Under the pieces are notes generated by a model that saw only the letters and a program-made list of their open reading frames with translations, did no database searches and had not been told where the DNA came from. Shown here one piece after another: positions 1-9,017 of a DNA stretch of 64,000 nt (positions are counted from its first letter, which is position 1; each line of letters starts with the position of its first letter). The stretch is taken from contig CAMIZL010000001.1 of assembly GCA_946403295.1 (NCBI GenBank), forward strand, positions 62,001-126,000, read 5' to 3'. A program made the translations under genes and the position numbers. This stretch comes from an uncultured Clostridia bacterium (lineage in GTDB: Bacteria; Bacillota; Clostridia; Lachnospirales; Lachnospiraceae).

Positions 1-329
1 CCGTCATAAGAATGGTGGCCAACCGCGTAAAGAACAGCGAGGAAGGTGAAGGACTGTACCGTCAGCTCAGTCTTGTTGTTGACAAGTTCCTCGGTATCGG
101 GATGGAATATCTCGGAGATATCCCTCAGGATCAGAACAGTTCAAAGGCCATTATGGCTCAGGAACCCTTGATGATCAGCTATCCCGGCTCTGCGGCATCG
201 AAGTCCATAGCAAAGATCGCGCAGAAGATAGCACAGGCCGAGCCGGCCGCATCGTCGGGTTCCGGCATCACGCAGCTCTTTAACAGATGGATGAAGAGCA
301 TATATAAAAAGAACAAAAAAGAAAACTGA
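1..329 (+). CDS. flhG: FlhG/YlxH (MinD-like ATPase), C-terminal fragment
   Basis: The gene enters the window already open; the first complete in-frame codon is at base 3 and the stop is TGA at 327-329. The visible part matches the tail of the MinD-like P-loop ATPases that control flagellar number and placement with FlhF: a VANRV stretch, a tyrosine/leucine helix, then FLGIGMEYLGDIPQD and SYPGSAASKSI..IA. In that family this region follows the Walker/Switch motifs and carries the last strands and the membrane-associating helix. The Lys-rich end (KSIYKKNKKEN) fits membrane contact. Its place just before PilZ and che genes is the standard flhF-flhG-che order. The catalytic motifs lie outside the window, so assignment depends on this tail and the context. 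Confidence 0.85.
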   Translation, partial: VIRMVANRVKNSEEGEGLYRQLSLVVDKFLGIGMEYLGDIPQDQNSSKAIMAQEPLMISYPGSAASKSIAKIAQKIAQAEPAASSGSGITQLFNRWMKSIYKKNKKEN

Positions 330-384
330 CAGGTGATCAAAGAGGCGGACGCAACACGGGTTAAGCACAGAAAAGAGGACCGTT

Positions 385-1041
385 ATGACGGAAGGGCTTT
401 ATAAAACGGGTGATTATGTAGAGCTTAGACTTCTGTCCGGACGGAAGGGTATTCCGGGCGGAGAAAACTCGTTGGTGTCGGAAAGCATAATCACGCAGAC
501 CGGAGCTGACAATGAGATACGGATAGCGATGCCGACACAGCGGGGGCAGGCAAGTCCCATTGAGGACGGTGAGGTCTATGAGCTGCGGTTCATAGCTTCA
601 TCGGGCAGTTTTGCATGCAGGGCACAGGTGGTGGACGACCTGGATGCCGAGATCGGGAACGGGTTTGAATTAAAACTCATTTCCGAACTTACAAAGGACT
701 GTAAGCGTATGTTTTACAGACTTGATAAGGTAATCCCCGTCTCGTACAGCATTGTTGAAGACGAACATACGGGGCAGATGCTCGGCGGAACATGTTTCAA
801 CCTCAGCGCCGGCGGTGTCAGATTCTCCTCGGGAACAGACATCGAAAGAGGAAGAAAGATCCTGATGAATCTGATGCTCGACGGAGAGAACGAAGTCATA
901 ACCGTGTCGGGCCGGGTCATATACACGGATAATGTAGGACAGGAAGATGCAGTCTACGAGCACCGTGTGGAATTCACGGATATCAATCCGGACACGAAAG
1001 AGAGAATAGTCAGATACTGTTTTGACGAAGCATGCAAATAA
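385..1041 (+). CDS. PilZ-domain c-di-GMP receptor (YpfA/YcgR-like flagellar brake)
   Basis: A 218-residue protein with an N-terminal YcgR-N-like beta domain (about residues 10-100) and a C-terminal PilZ domain (about 105-215). Both c-di-GMP contact motifs are intact: RMFYR (RxxxR) at 108-112 and NLSAGG (NxSxxG) at 139-144. In the family, c-di-GMP binding lets the protein act on the flagellar motor or stator and slow swimming. That role here is inference from the motifs and from its position between flhG and cheB. ATG 385 is preceded by AGAGGA with good spacing. No membrane segment or signal peptide is visible, so it is cytoplasmic. An HD-GYP phosphodiesterase candidate lies at 35512-36189. 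Confidence 0.9.
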   Translation: MTEGLYKTGDYVELRLLSGRKGIPGGENSLVSESIITQTGADNEIRIAMPTQRGQASPIEDGEVYELRFIASSGSFACRAQVVDDLDAEIGNGFELKLISELTKDCKRMFYRLDKVIPVSYSIVEDEHTGQMLGGTCFNLSAGGVRFSSGTDIERGRKILMNLMLDGENEVITVSGRVIYTDNVGQEDAVYEHRVEFTDINPDTKERIVRYCFDEACK

Positions 1042-1091
1042 TTCACGATTTTGCAAATCAGATATCGTCAAAAAGCAAACAAGGAGACAAA

Positions 1092-2252
1092 ATGATTAAA
1101 AAAGTACTAGCGATTGATGACTCTGCACTCATGAGAAGGGTTCTGTCTGATATAATAGCTTCCGATGAGAGATTTGTACTCGAAGACAATGCGGTTAACG
1201 GCCTTGAAGCTTATGACCTGATCGTCTCGAATCCCTCGAAGTATGACATCATCATTCTTGACATAAACATGCCGAGGATGAATGGTATCGAGCTTCTTGA
1301 AAAGCTCAACGAGAAGAACATCAGGATACCTACCCTTGTTGTCAGCACGATCGCAAGAGAAGGTGCCGATGAGACCATCAGATGTCTCGAGCTTGGAGCG
1401 TTTGATTTCCTTACCAAGCCCGATACATTCATGGAGACGAAGAGCGAGAGGTTCAGAGACAGACTTATCAGTCTCATGGCTGCGGGACTTTTGCTTCCCG
1501 ATTCGGCTGTGACGGAGCTTCCTTCAAAACGTGTTTCGGATCACGAGACGGAGAAAGATACCTCCGGCGCGACATCGACCCTGACGAAAGGTTCTTCGGT
1601 TCTGGGCGGCCCGATGTCATACGCAAATATCGATGCCTTCGTCAGGAAACCTCATACGACCGTAGCGAAGAATGCGAGCAGGCTCGTGGCCGTTGCTTCT
1701 TCCACGGGAGGCCCGAAAGCACTTCAACAGGTTCTGCCGCTGCTCCCTCCCAATCTTGCGGCTCCCGTCGTTATCGTGCAGCATATGCCCGAAAGTTTTA
1801 CAGGTTCGCTTGCATCGAGAATGAACGAGATCTCAAAGATAAACGTTAAGGAAGCGGAAAACGGAGATATCCTCAAAAAAGGCTGGGTATATATAGCCAA
1901 AGGAGGAAGACATCTTCGCATCGAAAAGAAGGGAACCGATTATGTTGCTGTTTTCGATAACTCGCCTGCAAGAAACGGTTTGAGACCCTGCGCGGATATC
2001 ATGTACGAATCGATCAAAGAGCTTGATCTTGATGAAATAACTTGTGTTGTTCTCACAGGAATGGGAAGCGACGGTACAAGAGGTATCGGAAGCCTTTCAA
2101 CGGTAAAGAACACATACATTATCGCTCAGGATGAAGCAACCAGTACGGTATACGGGATGCCCCGTATGATAAAAGAAGCAGGTGTTACCGACGAGATACT
2201 CCCGATCGGGGATATCGCAGCCGCAATAGTAAGGATCGTCGGAACATGCTAA
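1092..2252 (+). CDS. cheB: Chemotaxis response regulator protein-glutamate methylesterase
   Basis: CheB removes methyl groups from (and deamidates) chemoreceptor glutamates for adaptation, after phosphorylation by CheA. The 386 residues show an N-terminal receiver (IDDSALMRR; phospho-acceptor Asp57 in ILDINMP; Lys109 in LTKPD), a linker of about 80 residues, and a C-terminal methylesterase with the catalytic triad Ser204 (SSTGGP), His231 (VQHMP) and Asp327 (GMGSDG). An in-frame upstream ATG at 1032 would add 20 unrelated residues. I chose 1092 because AAGGAG precedes it and the receiver begins there. It is followed closely by cheA. No cheR is in the window, so the methyltransferase must be elsewhere. 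Confidence 0.97.
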   Translation: MIKKVLAIDDSALMRRVLSDIIASDERFVLEDNAVNGLEAYDLIVSNPSKYDIIILDINMPRMNGIELLEKLNEKNIRIPTLVVSTIAREGADETIRCLELGAFDFLTKPDTFMETKSERFRDRLISLMAAGLLLPDSAVTELPSKRVSDHETEKDTSGATSTLTKGSSVLGGPMSYANIDAFVRKPHTTVAKNASRLVAVASSTGGPKALQQVLPLLPPNLAAPVVIVQHMPESFTGSLASRMNEISKINVKEAENGDILKKGWVYIAKGGRHLRIEKKGTDYVAVFDNSPARNGLRPCADIMYESIKELDLDEITCVVLTGMGSDGTRGIGSLSTVKNTYIIAQDEATSTVYGMPRMIKEAGVTDEILPIGDIAAAIVRIVGTC

Positions 2253-2310
2253 GCCTTTCTTAATAAGGAAACAGAAGCGGGATGGCCGTTTCTGACAAAG
2301 GAGGTTGTTT

Positions 2311-4392
2311 ATGGACGTTAGTCAGTATCTTGAAATCTTTATCGAAGAAACCAAGGAACATCTTCAAAGCCTGAACGAGCAGTTGCTTGTTCTTGAGAAG
2401 GAGCCCGACAATAAAGAAACGATCAATGAGATCTTCAGGGCTGCCCACTCTCTTAAAGGCATGGCAGGAACCATGGGTTATAAGAGAATGCAGAAGCTTA
2501 CCCATGACATGGAGAACGTATTCCAGGAAATACGTAACGAGAAGATGAAGGTTTCATCTACTCTTGTTGACGGTCTTTTCAGAGGCCTTGATGCGCTTGA
2601 GGAATACCTCGACAACATCGTCAATAACCAGGACGAAGGTACAAACGACAACCAGGATATAATCGATCTTTTCCAAAAAGAGCTTCAGGCAGGCCTTAAC
2701 GGCACGGCAGCACCCGCGGCACCCGCAGCGGCAGAGCCCGCAGCGGCAGCAACCGCAACAGCATCGGCTGCAGCTACAGATGCTCAGGAGCTTCTTAATT
2801 CCTTCACTCTCACGGAAGCCGAGAAGAACATGATCAACAAGGCCCGTGCACAGGAGCAGAAGGCATATATCGTAAGAATAAACATTCAGGACACATGCGT
2901 GCTCAAGGCTGCACGTGCATTCCTTGTATTTAAGGCTATCGAGTCGGTCGGTGAAACGATCAAGTCCATGCCCGATGCCCAGGCTATTGAAGATGAGAAA
3001 TTCGATTTCTCGTTCTCCGTTGTGGTTACAAGTAAGAAGACCATGGAAGAAGTTCAGGCAGCAGTTATGAACGTTTCCGAGGTTAAGAGCGTTGACATCG
3101 CACTTATTGATGAGACAAAGTGCGAGACCAAGGAAATCGCGGAGCAGACGGAACAGGCCGCACAGGCTGCAACCGGAACGGCAGCCGCAGCCCAGACAAA
3201 GGCTCCCGCAACGACTTCAAAGAAGCCCGTTGTTAACCGCTCCGTACGTGTTGATATCGACAAGCTCGATGACCTTATGAACCTCGTGAGCGAGCTTATC
3301 ATTGCCAAGAACGGACTTGTTTCGATCTCGCCCGCAGACCTTGTCCGTGATGAAAAGAATTCGAGCTTCCGTGATCAGGTTGAATACCTTGAGAGAATTA
3401 CAACAAACATCCACCAGTCCGTAATGAAGGTCAGGATGGTACCTATCGAGAGCGTTGTAAACAGATTCCCTCGTATGATCAGAGACCTATCCAAGAAGCT
3501 GGATAAGAAGATGGAGCTCTACATGAGCGGTGAAGAGACAGAGCTTGACCGTACCGTTATCGATGAGATCGGCGATCCTCTTCAGCATATCCTTCGTAAT
3601 GCGGCAGATCATGGTCTTGAGAGCAATGAGGAACGTATCAAGGCAGGAAAGCCCGAAGTCGGATCCATCTTCCTCAGCGCATATCAGGAAGGTAACAACG
3701 TTGTTATCGAAGTTCGTGATGACGGTCACGGAATCGATGTAGAGAAGGTTAAGGCTAAGGCTATCGAGAGAGGCACGATCACTTCCGATCAGGCAGAGAC
3801 AATGTCCGATAAGGAGATCATCGACCTGCTCTTCAGACCCAGCTTCTCAACAGCTGAAAAGATTTCCGATATCTCCGGTCGCGGAGTCGGACTTGATGTC
3901 GTTAAGACTAAGATCGAAGCTCTCGGCGGAAGCGTAGAGTGCAGATCAGTCCTTGGTGAGGGAAGCACATTTATCATCAGACTTCCTCTTACACTTGCCA
4001 TCATCCAGTCCCTCATGGTTGTTCTCGGAAACGAGAAATATGCTATCCCGCTCGGAAGCATTCAGACGATCGAGGATATCCCCACAACAGATATCAAGTA
4101 TGTGGAAGGCAAGGAAGTTATCAATCTCCGTGGAACGGTTATCCCGCTTGTTCGTCTCGACAAGATACTCGATGTACCGAACGCAAAGCAGGATCAGGAA
4201 AGCCTTACCGTTGTCATCGTTGCAAAGGGCGACAAGCAGGCCGGCCTTATTGTGGACGATCTTATCGGACAGCTTGAAATAGTTATCAAGTCCATCGGCA
4301 AATATATCAACAACAGCAAGATGATCAGCGGCGCAACCATCCTCGGCGACGGCGAGATCGCTCTCATTCTTGATGCCAATACTTTAGTTTGA
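2311..4392 (+). CDS. cheA: Chemotaxis sensor histidine kinase CheA
   Basis: A 693-residue CheA. P1 (HPt) carries the phospho-accepting His46 in AAHSLKGMAG. An Ala/Pro-rich linker leads to a P2 domain for CheY/CheB docking (about 190-275). A second Ala-rich linker precedes P3 dimerisation helices (VDIDKLDDLMNLVSEL). P4 has the ATPase boxes (HILRNAADHGLE, DDGHGI, GRGVGLDVV), and a CheW-like P5 occupies the last 130 residues or so. CheA phosphorylates CheY and CheB in the receptor array. The two alanine-rich linkers are long and low in complexity. ATG 2311 has AGGAGG seven bases upstream; an in-frame TTG at 2305 lies too close to the same site. cheW follows 15 bp later. Confidence 0.98.
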   Translation: MDVSQYLEIFIEETKEHLQSLNEQLLVLEKEPDNKETINEIFRAAHSLKGMAGTMGYKRMQKLTHDMENVFQEIRNEKMKVSSTLVDGLFRGLDALEEYLDNIVNNQDEGTNDNQDIIDLFQKELQAGLNGTAAPAAPAAAEPAAAATATASAAATDAQELLNSFTLTEAEKNMINKARAQEQKAYIVRINIQDTCVLKAARAFLVFKAIESVGETIKSMPDAQAIEDEKFDFSFSVVVTSKKTMEEVQAAVMNVSEVKSVDIALIDETKCETKEIAEQTEQAAQAATGTAAAAQTKAPATTSKKPVVNRSVRVDIDKLDDLMNLVSELIIAKNGLVSISPADLVRDEKNSSFRDQVEYLERITTNIHQSVMKVRMVPIESVVNRFPRMIRDLSKKLDKKMELYMSGEETELDRTVIDEIGDPLQHILRNAADHGLESNEERIKAGKPEVGSIFLSAYQEGNNVVIEVRDDGHGIDVEKVKAKAIERGTITSDQAETMSDKEIIDLLFRPSFSTAEKISDISGRGVGLDVVKTKIEALGGSVECRSVLGEGSTFIIRLPLTLAIIQSLMVVLGNEKYAIPLGSIQTIEDIPTTDIKYVEGKEVINLRGTVIPLVRLDKILDVPNAKQDQESLTVVIVAKGDKQAGLIVDDLIGQLEIVIKSIGKYINNSKMISGATILGDGEIALILDANTLV

Positions 4393-4407
4393 TAGGAGGA
4401 CAAGAAT

Positions 4408-4878
4408 ATGGCTGACAATAATACAGTTGCTTCTACGCTTGATACAACACAATATATCGGCGTTATCATCGGTAACGAACAATACGGTATAGACATCAAA
4501 TATATCGATAACATCGTAAAGATGCAGAGGATCACAAGAGTTCCCAAGGCTCAGCCCTACTTCTACGGAGTTATCAATATCCGTGGCGAGATCATTCCCG
4601 TAATGAGTCTCAGAGTAAAATTCGGACTTGAAGCCGATGAATTCTCCAAGAAGACGAGGATCCTGATCGTTAAACCCGAGCAGCAGGCTCCCGTGGGATT
4701 CATCGTTGATGAGGTAAGAGAAGTAGTAAACCTTGCGGACAGTGACATCGATAAGTCCAGCAACACCGCCGAGCAGGGGTCGTTCATCTCAGGTGTCGGC
4801 AAACACAGCAAGGGTCTTATCTCCCTGATGAATGTGGCTGCGGTTATCGCCGAAAAGGATAAGGAAGCAGCAATTTAA
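4408..4878 (+). CDS. cheW: Chemotaxis adaptor protein CheW
   Basis: A 156-residue single CheW/SH3-like domain protein that couples CheA to chemoreceptors. Typical family stretches are QYIGVIIGNEQYGIDI near the N-terminus, VPKAQPYFYGVINIRGEIIPV in the middle and VGFIVDEVREVV in the second subdomain. The N-terminus has a short polar extension of about 15 residues. AGGAGG sits about seven bases before ATG 4408. It is the last gene before the strong hairpin at 4894-4948, so it may be the last one fully expressed in its transcription unit. Confidence 0.96.
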   Translation: MADNNTVASTLDTTQYIGVIIGNEQYGIDIKYIDNIVKMQRITRVPKAQPYFYGVINIRGEIIPVMSLRVKFGLEADEFSKKTRILIVKPEQQAPVGFIVDEVREVVNLADSDIDKSSNTAEQGSFISGVGKHSKGLISLMNVAAVIAEKDKEAAI

Positions 4879-4893
4879 AAATATCGATCATAA

Positions 4894-4948
4894 GGTTCCC
4901 TGCCGCTTTTCAAGGGGTATAAGGCGGCAGGAAACCGTGGTTTTTTTT
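4894..4948 (+). terminator. Intrinsic terminator-like hairpin between cheW and cheC
   Basis: Arms 4894-4906 and 4924-4936 pair at 12 of 13 positions (one C-A mismatch at 4898/4932). The stem is GC-rich and is followed four bases later by eight consecutive T residues (4941-4948). This is the classical layout of a Rho-independent terminator, but it sits inside an operon, just upstream of the cheC ribosome-binding site. Confidence 0.8.
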
Positions 4949-4968
4949 AAGAGAGGAAGGTGTTTGGT

Positions 4969-5604
4969 TTGACCGGAAGTCGACTTGAAGAATTCTCCGA
5001 TATGGAATTCGACGTCCTTAAGGAGATATCCAACATTGGTGCCGGTAACGCAACGACCGCTATATCTACCATGATGAATCTCAAGGTTGATATGCAGGTT
5101 CCCGTAATAAAGTTCCTTGAATTCAAGGAACTCGCCGAAGTCATAGGCGGAGCCGAAAACGTTGTTGTCGGCATTTTGCTTGCGCTTCAAAGTGATATTG
5201 ACGGCATGATGATGTTCGTCATGGAAAAGAAGGCAGCGGAGAGCATTGTAAATAATATTCTTCCCGGAGCGGGCGGCGGCGACGCGAGCGGCGACAGGGA
5301 TTTTACGGAGATGGAGCTTTCGGTTCTGCAGGAACTCGGAAACATTATTGCGGGATCGTATCTCTCTGCGATATCTTCACTCACGAATATGTGCATTACT
5401 TCAAGTGTTCCGTATTTATCGGTAGACATGGCGGGCGCGATCTTATCGGTTCCCGCGATCGAATACGGAAAGGTCAGTGATAAGGCATTGCTTATCCAGT
5501 CCGAGTTCGGTGACAAGTCGCTCACCGTAGACGGATATTTCATCCTGATCCCCACACTTGAAGCATTTGAGAAGATATTCAAATCTCTTGGTTTATCTCT
5601 GTAG
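4969..5604 (+). CDS. cheC: CheY-P phosphatase CheC
   Basis: CheC dephosphorylates CheY-P and, in Bacillus-type systems, exchanges with CheD to control it. Both phosphatase half-sites are present: KEISNIGAGNA near the N-terminus and QELGNIIAGSY about 110 residues later, each followed by the conserved proline further on. Length (211 residues) is typical. No ATG is available. GTG 4960 directly abuts the AGGAAGG site, while TTG 4969 lies eight bases beyond it, so TTG is the better start (the alternative adds three residues). The weak start codon and the hairpin just upstream suggest lower expression than cheA/cheW. Confidence 0.92.
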   Translation: MTGSRLEEFSDMEFDVLKEISNIGAGNATTAISTMMNLKVDMQVPVIKFLEFKELAEVIGGAENVVVGILLALQSDIDGMMMFVMEKKAAESIVNNILPGAGGGDASGDRDFTEMELSVLQELGNIIAGSYLSAISSLTNMCITSSVPYLSVDMAGAILSVPAIEYGKVSDKALLIQSEFGDKSLTVDGYFILIPTLEAFEKIFKSLGLSL

Positions 5605-5664
5605 AAGGCCTGATACATAAGTGTTGCGTGTATGAGGTAAGATGAGAATAAAGGACAGCCGATT

Positions 5665-6150
5665 ATGGGAAACATGATAAAAGTCGGAATGGCTGACATG
5701 AACACATGTGCCGGAGCTGATGCTATCACAACCTTGGGACTTGGGTCCTGCATCGGAGTTGTTTTGTATGATCCGGTGAAGAAGGTATGTGGAATGGTTC
5801 ACGTGATGTTACCTGACAGTTCCATTATCCGTAACAATGACAATCCGGCAAAATTTGCCGATACCGGAATAAAGGGTCTGATCGATCAAGTATGTAAGAT
5901 GGGAACCACAAAAGGAGCTCTTTTGGCCAAGATGGCCGGCGGAGCGCAGATGTTCGCATTCAATACGGACAACGATCTTCTTAAAGTCGGACAAAGAAAT
6001 GCTGAAGCATGCAGAGCGGTATTAAAAGAAAACAACATCAAACTGGTCGCTGAGGACTGCGGAGACAGATTCGGACGAACGATCGAATTCTATCCCGCCA
6101 CGAGCGAGCTTCATGTTAAAGCAATCGGAAAACCGCTCAAAGTTATCTGA
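5665..6150 (+). CDS. cheD: Chemoreceptor glutamine deamidase CheD
   Basis: CheD deamidates receptor glutamines and in Firmicutes also binds CheC. The 161 residues contain the catalytic Cys29 in LGSCIGV and His46 in GMVHVMLPDS, both in family positions, plus the downstream KMAGGAQMF segment. It lies 60 bp after cheC, the usual partner order. Confidence 0.96.
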   Translation: MGNMIKVGMADMNTCAGADAITTLGLGSCIGVVLYDPVKKVCGMVHVMLPDSSIIRNNDNPAKFADTGIKGLIDQVCKMGTTKGALLAKMAGGAQMFAFNTDNDLLKVGQRNAEACRAVLKENNIKLVAEDCGDRFGRTIEFYPATSELHVKAIGKPLKVI

Positions 6151-6176
6151 TAAAAAGAAGAGGAGGAAGGAATTAA

Positions 6177-6560
6177 GTGAAGGATAAACCACTTGTGATC
6201 GTGATCACATTGCTTGGGGGAGCAATAGCGGCGATATCCTGCCTGATAAACGGGGCAAGCCTTACAATGACACTGTTGCTCGTACTTATATCTTTGATCG
6301 CTTTTCTGATCATTGGTATTGTCGTGAACAAAATATATGCTAGAATAAAAGATGAATTAGAAAGCAAAATGGCCCGTGAGAGGATCAAGAGGGAATCCGA
6401 AGAATTTGAACGGGAAAAGAGAGAAAATGAGTTGGCTATTGCGCGTGCGAACGGCGAAGTGCCTCCTTCCGAAGAAGAGAAGCCGGCCGAAGTCGAAGAA
6501 ACGCAAGAGCCGCAGATTGATGATCCACAAAATGCTTCCAAAATAGGAGAAGATGACTGA
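6177..6560 (+). CDS. Small two-helix membrane protein of the che/sigma-28 operon, function unknown
   Basis: A 127-residue protein starting at GTG 6177 after AGGAGGAAGG. Two hydrophobic segments span about residues 5-23 and 28-48 and are separated only by a short turn. A highly charged helix rich in Arg, Glu and Lys follows (about 50-90, probable coiled coil), then an acidic Pro/Glu-rich tail. I do not recognise a family. Its TGA shares an A with the fliA ATG (TGATG), so the two genes are translationally coupled. It may be a membrane-tethered factor linked to sigma-28 control, but that is inference from position only. Confidence 0.7.
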   Translation: MKDKPLVIVITLLGGAIAAISCLINGASLTMTLLLVLISLIAFLIIGIVVNKIYARIKDELESKMARERIKRESEEFEREKRENELAIARANGEVPPSEEEKPAEVEETQEPQIDDPQNASKIGEDD

Positions 6561-7318
6561 TGGCAGTTGACAAGGAAAAGTTGTGGAGTGAATACGTCAA
6601 AGACAGATCTCCGCAGCTGAGAGAAAAACTCATAATTGAATATGCTCCTCTTGTTAAACTCGTAGCCGGAAAGCTTGGCATGTATCTGGGTTATAACGTG
6701 GAATTTGATGACCTCGTTGGATACGGGGTTTTTGGACTTATAGATGCCATTGATAAATTCGACTACGGCAAGGGAGTCAAATTTGAAACTTATGCTTCGC
6801 TCAGGATACGCGGAGCGGTCCTTGATCAGATCAGACGTATGGACTGGATCCCGCGTACGGTTAGGCAGAAGCAGAAGATGCTCGAAGCGGCATATAAAAA
6901 GGTTGAGGAACGTACGGGGCGTCCCGCAACAGACGAAGAGATCGCGGAGGAGCTTCAAATCTCGGACGATGAGCTTTGCAGCCTGTATAACGAGACGAAG
7001 GTATCAAATATCCTTTCACTCGACGAATATATGGAGCAAGGCGAAGTCAGAGTCGAGCCAAGGGCCGACAAAGATTATATGCAGCCCGAAAAGATGATGG
7101 AAAAGGAAGAGCTCAAGCGCTTGTTGCTTGAGGTGATCATGACACTGACCGACAAAGAGAAGCAGGTCATTACGATGTATTATTACGAAGACCTGACTCT
7201 TAAGGAGATCAGCAGGGTACTTGATGTCTCAGAATCGCGTGTCTCTCAGCTTCACTCAAAAGCACTCGTTAAGATGAAGCAGAGACTTGGCCCCGAAATG
7301 GAGCTTTTCCTCGGGTAA
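6560..7318 (+). CDS. fliA: RNA polymerase sigma factor for flagellar genes (sigma-28/SigD)
   Basis: A 252-residue sigma-70-family factor of the FliA/SigD group, which directs late flagellar, motility and autolysin genes. Region 2 reads LVGYGVFGLIDAIDKFDYGKGVKFETYASLRIRGA-like, followed by DQIRRMDWIPR. Region 3 has GRPATDEEIAEELQIS, and region 4 is a helix-turn-helix with LTLKEISRVLDVSESRVSQL. The start overlaps the upstream stop codon. Sigma-28 at the end of the che block matches the Bacillus order. No FlgM anti-sigma gene is in the window. Confidence 0.97.
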   Translation: MAVDKEKLWSEYVKDRSPQLREKLIIEYAPLVKLVAGKLGMYLGYNVEFDDLVGYGVFGLIDAIDKFDYGKGVKFETYASLRIRGAVLDQIRRMDWIPRTVRQKQKMLEAAYKKVEERTGRPATDEEIAEELQISDDELCSLYNETKVSNILSLDEYMEQGEVRVEPRADKDYMQPEKMMEKEELKRLLLEVIMTLTDKEKQVITMYYYEDLTLKEISRVLDVSESRVSQLHSKALVKMKQRLGPEMELFLG

Positions 7319-7387
7319 TGGGAGGACCGATACATCAATGACGATGTCACCGTTTACTGATCGCAACGAGGAGGGGAAACACATTTT

Positions 7388-8980
7388 ATGACTAACGGAT
7401 ATTTCAAACTGGACAAGAGAAAAGACGGTGCGTACCTTATGGTCTTTCCGCCGGAAGATATGGGGAATTCGGTGGATCCTGTTGAAGTTACGCGATATCT
7501 TGACGGATTTAACATCGATTACGAGAAAAATGTTGTCTATGACGTTGTTAAGAATGCCACCGAACCGAAGGAGGTCAGACTTACAACTCTTCAGCTCGGC
7601 AATATTGACGAAACTGTATTTGTATCCATTACAAATGAAGCTACCAGTGCGATCGCACGTTTCTATCCGCCCTCGACAGGAGGAAGGCTCCTTACAAAAG
7701 ACGATGTTGTATATCAGCTCGGACGTCAGGGAGTTAAGTTCGGTATCGATGAAGAAGCGATCGAATTGTTCCTTAAGGATCGTAAATATTGTACCTCTTA
7801 TATACTTGCGGACGCAGAAATGCCCGAAGAAGGCAGTGATGCGGTCATCACGTATCATTTCAATACAGACCTTTCGAGAAAACCCAAACAGAATGAAGAC
7901 GGATCGGTTGATTTCCATCAGCTTGATAACGTGTGCCTTGTCGAGAAGGATCAATGTCTCGCAACACTTACTCCCGCGGTTCACGGAAAGCCCGGTACCG
8001 ATGTTATGGGCAGACCCATAAATCCCAAAAAGGTACAGGTAAAATTCCTCCGTCAGAGCAAGAATACACATCTTTCGCCGGACGGTCTCAATCTTTATTG
8101 CAATTGTAACGGTCACGCTTCTCTTGTGGACGGAGCGATATTCGTTCTTGACACATATACGGTTCCCGCCAATGTCGATGCATCGACGGGAGATATCAAC
8201 TACAACGGTAACGTTGAGATAACGGGTAATGTCAACACCGGTTATAAGGTGACCGCAAGCGGTGACATAATCGTTAACGGAATCGTTGAGGGTGCGGTCC
8301 TTGAGGCCGACGGACAGATCGTTCTGAAGCGTGGTATCCAGGGAATGAGCCGCGGCATCTTAAGAGCGGGAACAAATATCGTATCGAGATTTATAGAGAG
8401 TGCGGAGGTATCGGCCGGTGGGTTCATCCAGACGGAATCGATCATGCACAGTAAGGTATCGGCCGGCGGCGAGATACTTGTTCGCGGAAAGAAAGGTTTC
8501 ATTACCGGAGGTTCCATAAGATCGGGCAAATATATCGAAGCGAAGACGGCCGGTTCGATCATGGGCACCAATACCAATATCGAAGTCGGTGTAAACATTA
8601 ATCTCACCGAGGAAGCAAGGAAACTCGAAGAAGAGAAGAAAAATATCACCGAACAGATCGACAAGGCTTCAAAGATTATCTTCTTTATCTCTAAGAAGAT
8701 CAAGGACAGAGAAGCACTCACACCCGATAAGCTGGCTCAATTCCAGACTCTTTCCGCCAACAAGAAAGATCTTGAGAACAGACTGATCCAGATCACGGAA
8801 AAGATCACCAAGATATACGAGGAGCTTGATAACTCCGTCGGCGGCTACATCCTCATAGATGATGTGATCTACCCCGGGTGTAAGGTCACCGTTTCAAACG
8901 TTTCGACTTTTATCCGTTCCGAAACAAAGCATTGCAGGCTTGTACGTGACGGTGCGGATGTAAGAGTTAAAGGTTATTGA
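7388..8980 (+). CDS. FapA family protein (DUF342)
   Basis: A 530-residue FapA/DUF342 protein. The N-terminal half is mixed. The middle (about 260-400) is a right-handed beta-helix region with repeated short motifs (GDINYNGNVEITGNV, GDIIVNGIVEGA, GQIVLKRGIQG). A charged coiled coil (about 405-475, EEARKLEEEKKNIT) and a small C-terminal domain follow. Relatives often sit beside flagellar or motility genes in Firmicutes, and one Vibrio member affects polar localisation. The biochemical role is not established. ATG 7388 follows GAGGGGAAAC. It directly follows fliA and probably shares its transcript. Confidence 0.88.
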   Translation: MTNGYFKLDKRKDGAYLMVFPPEDMGNSVDPVEVTRYLDGFNIDYEKNVVYDVVKNATEPKEVRLTTLQLGNIDETVFVSITNEATSAIARFYPPSTGGRLLTKDDVVYQLGRQGVKFGIDEEAIELFLKDRKYCTSYILADAEMPEEGSDAVITYHFNTDLSRKPKQNEDGSVDFHQLDNVCLVEKDQCLATLTPAVHGKPGTDVMGRPINPKKVQVKFLRQSKNTHLSPDGLNLYCNCNGHASLVDGAIFVLDTYTVPANVDASTGDINYNGNVEITGNVNTGYKVTASGDIIVNGIVEGAVLEADGQIVLKRGIQGMSRGILRAGTNIVSRFIESAEVSAGGFIQTESIMHSKVSAGGEILVRGKKGFITGGSIRSGKYIEAKTAGSIMGTNTNIEVGVNINLTEEARKLEEEKKNITEQIDKASKIIFFISKKIKDREALTPDKLAQFQTLSANKKDLENRLIQITEKITKIYEELDNSVGGYILIDDVIYPGCKVTVSNVSTFIRSETKHCRLVRDGADVRVKGY

Positions 8981-9017
8981 TCAATCATGATAGATCTTAG
9001 AAGAAAGGGGGGCTTCT

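Noticed and set aside
2253..2310. Hairpin GAAAC/GTTTC between cheB and cheA
   Set aside because: Only five base pairs with a long loop; likely chance.
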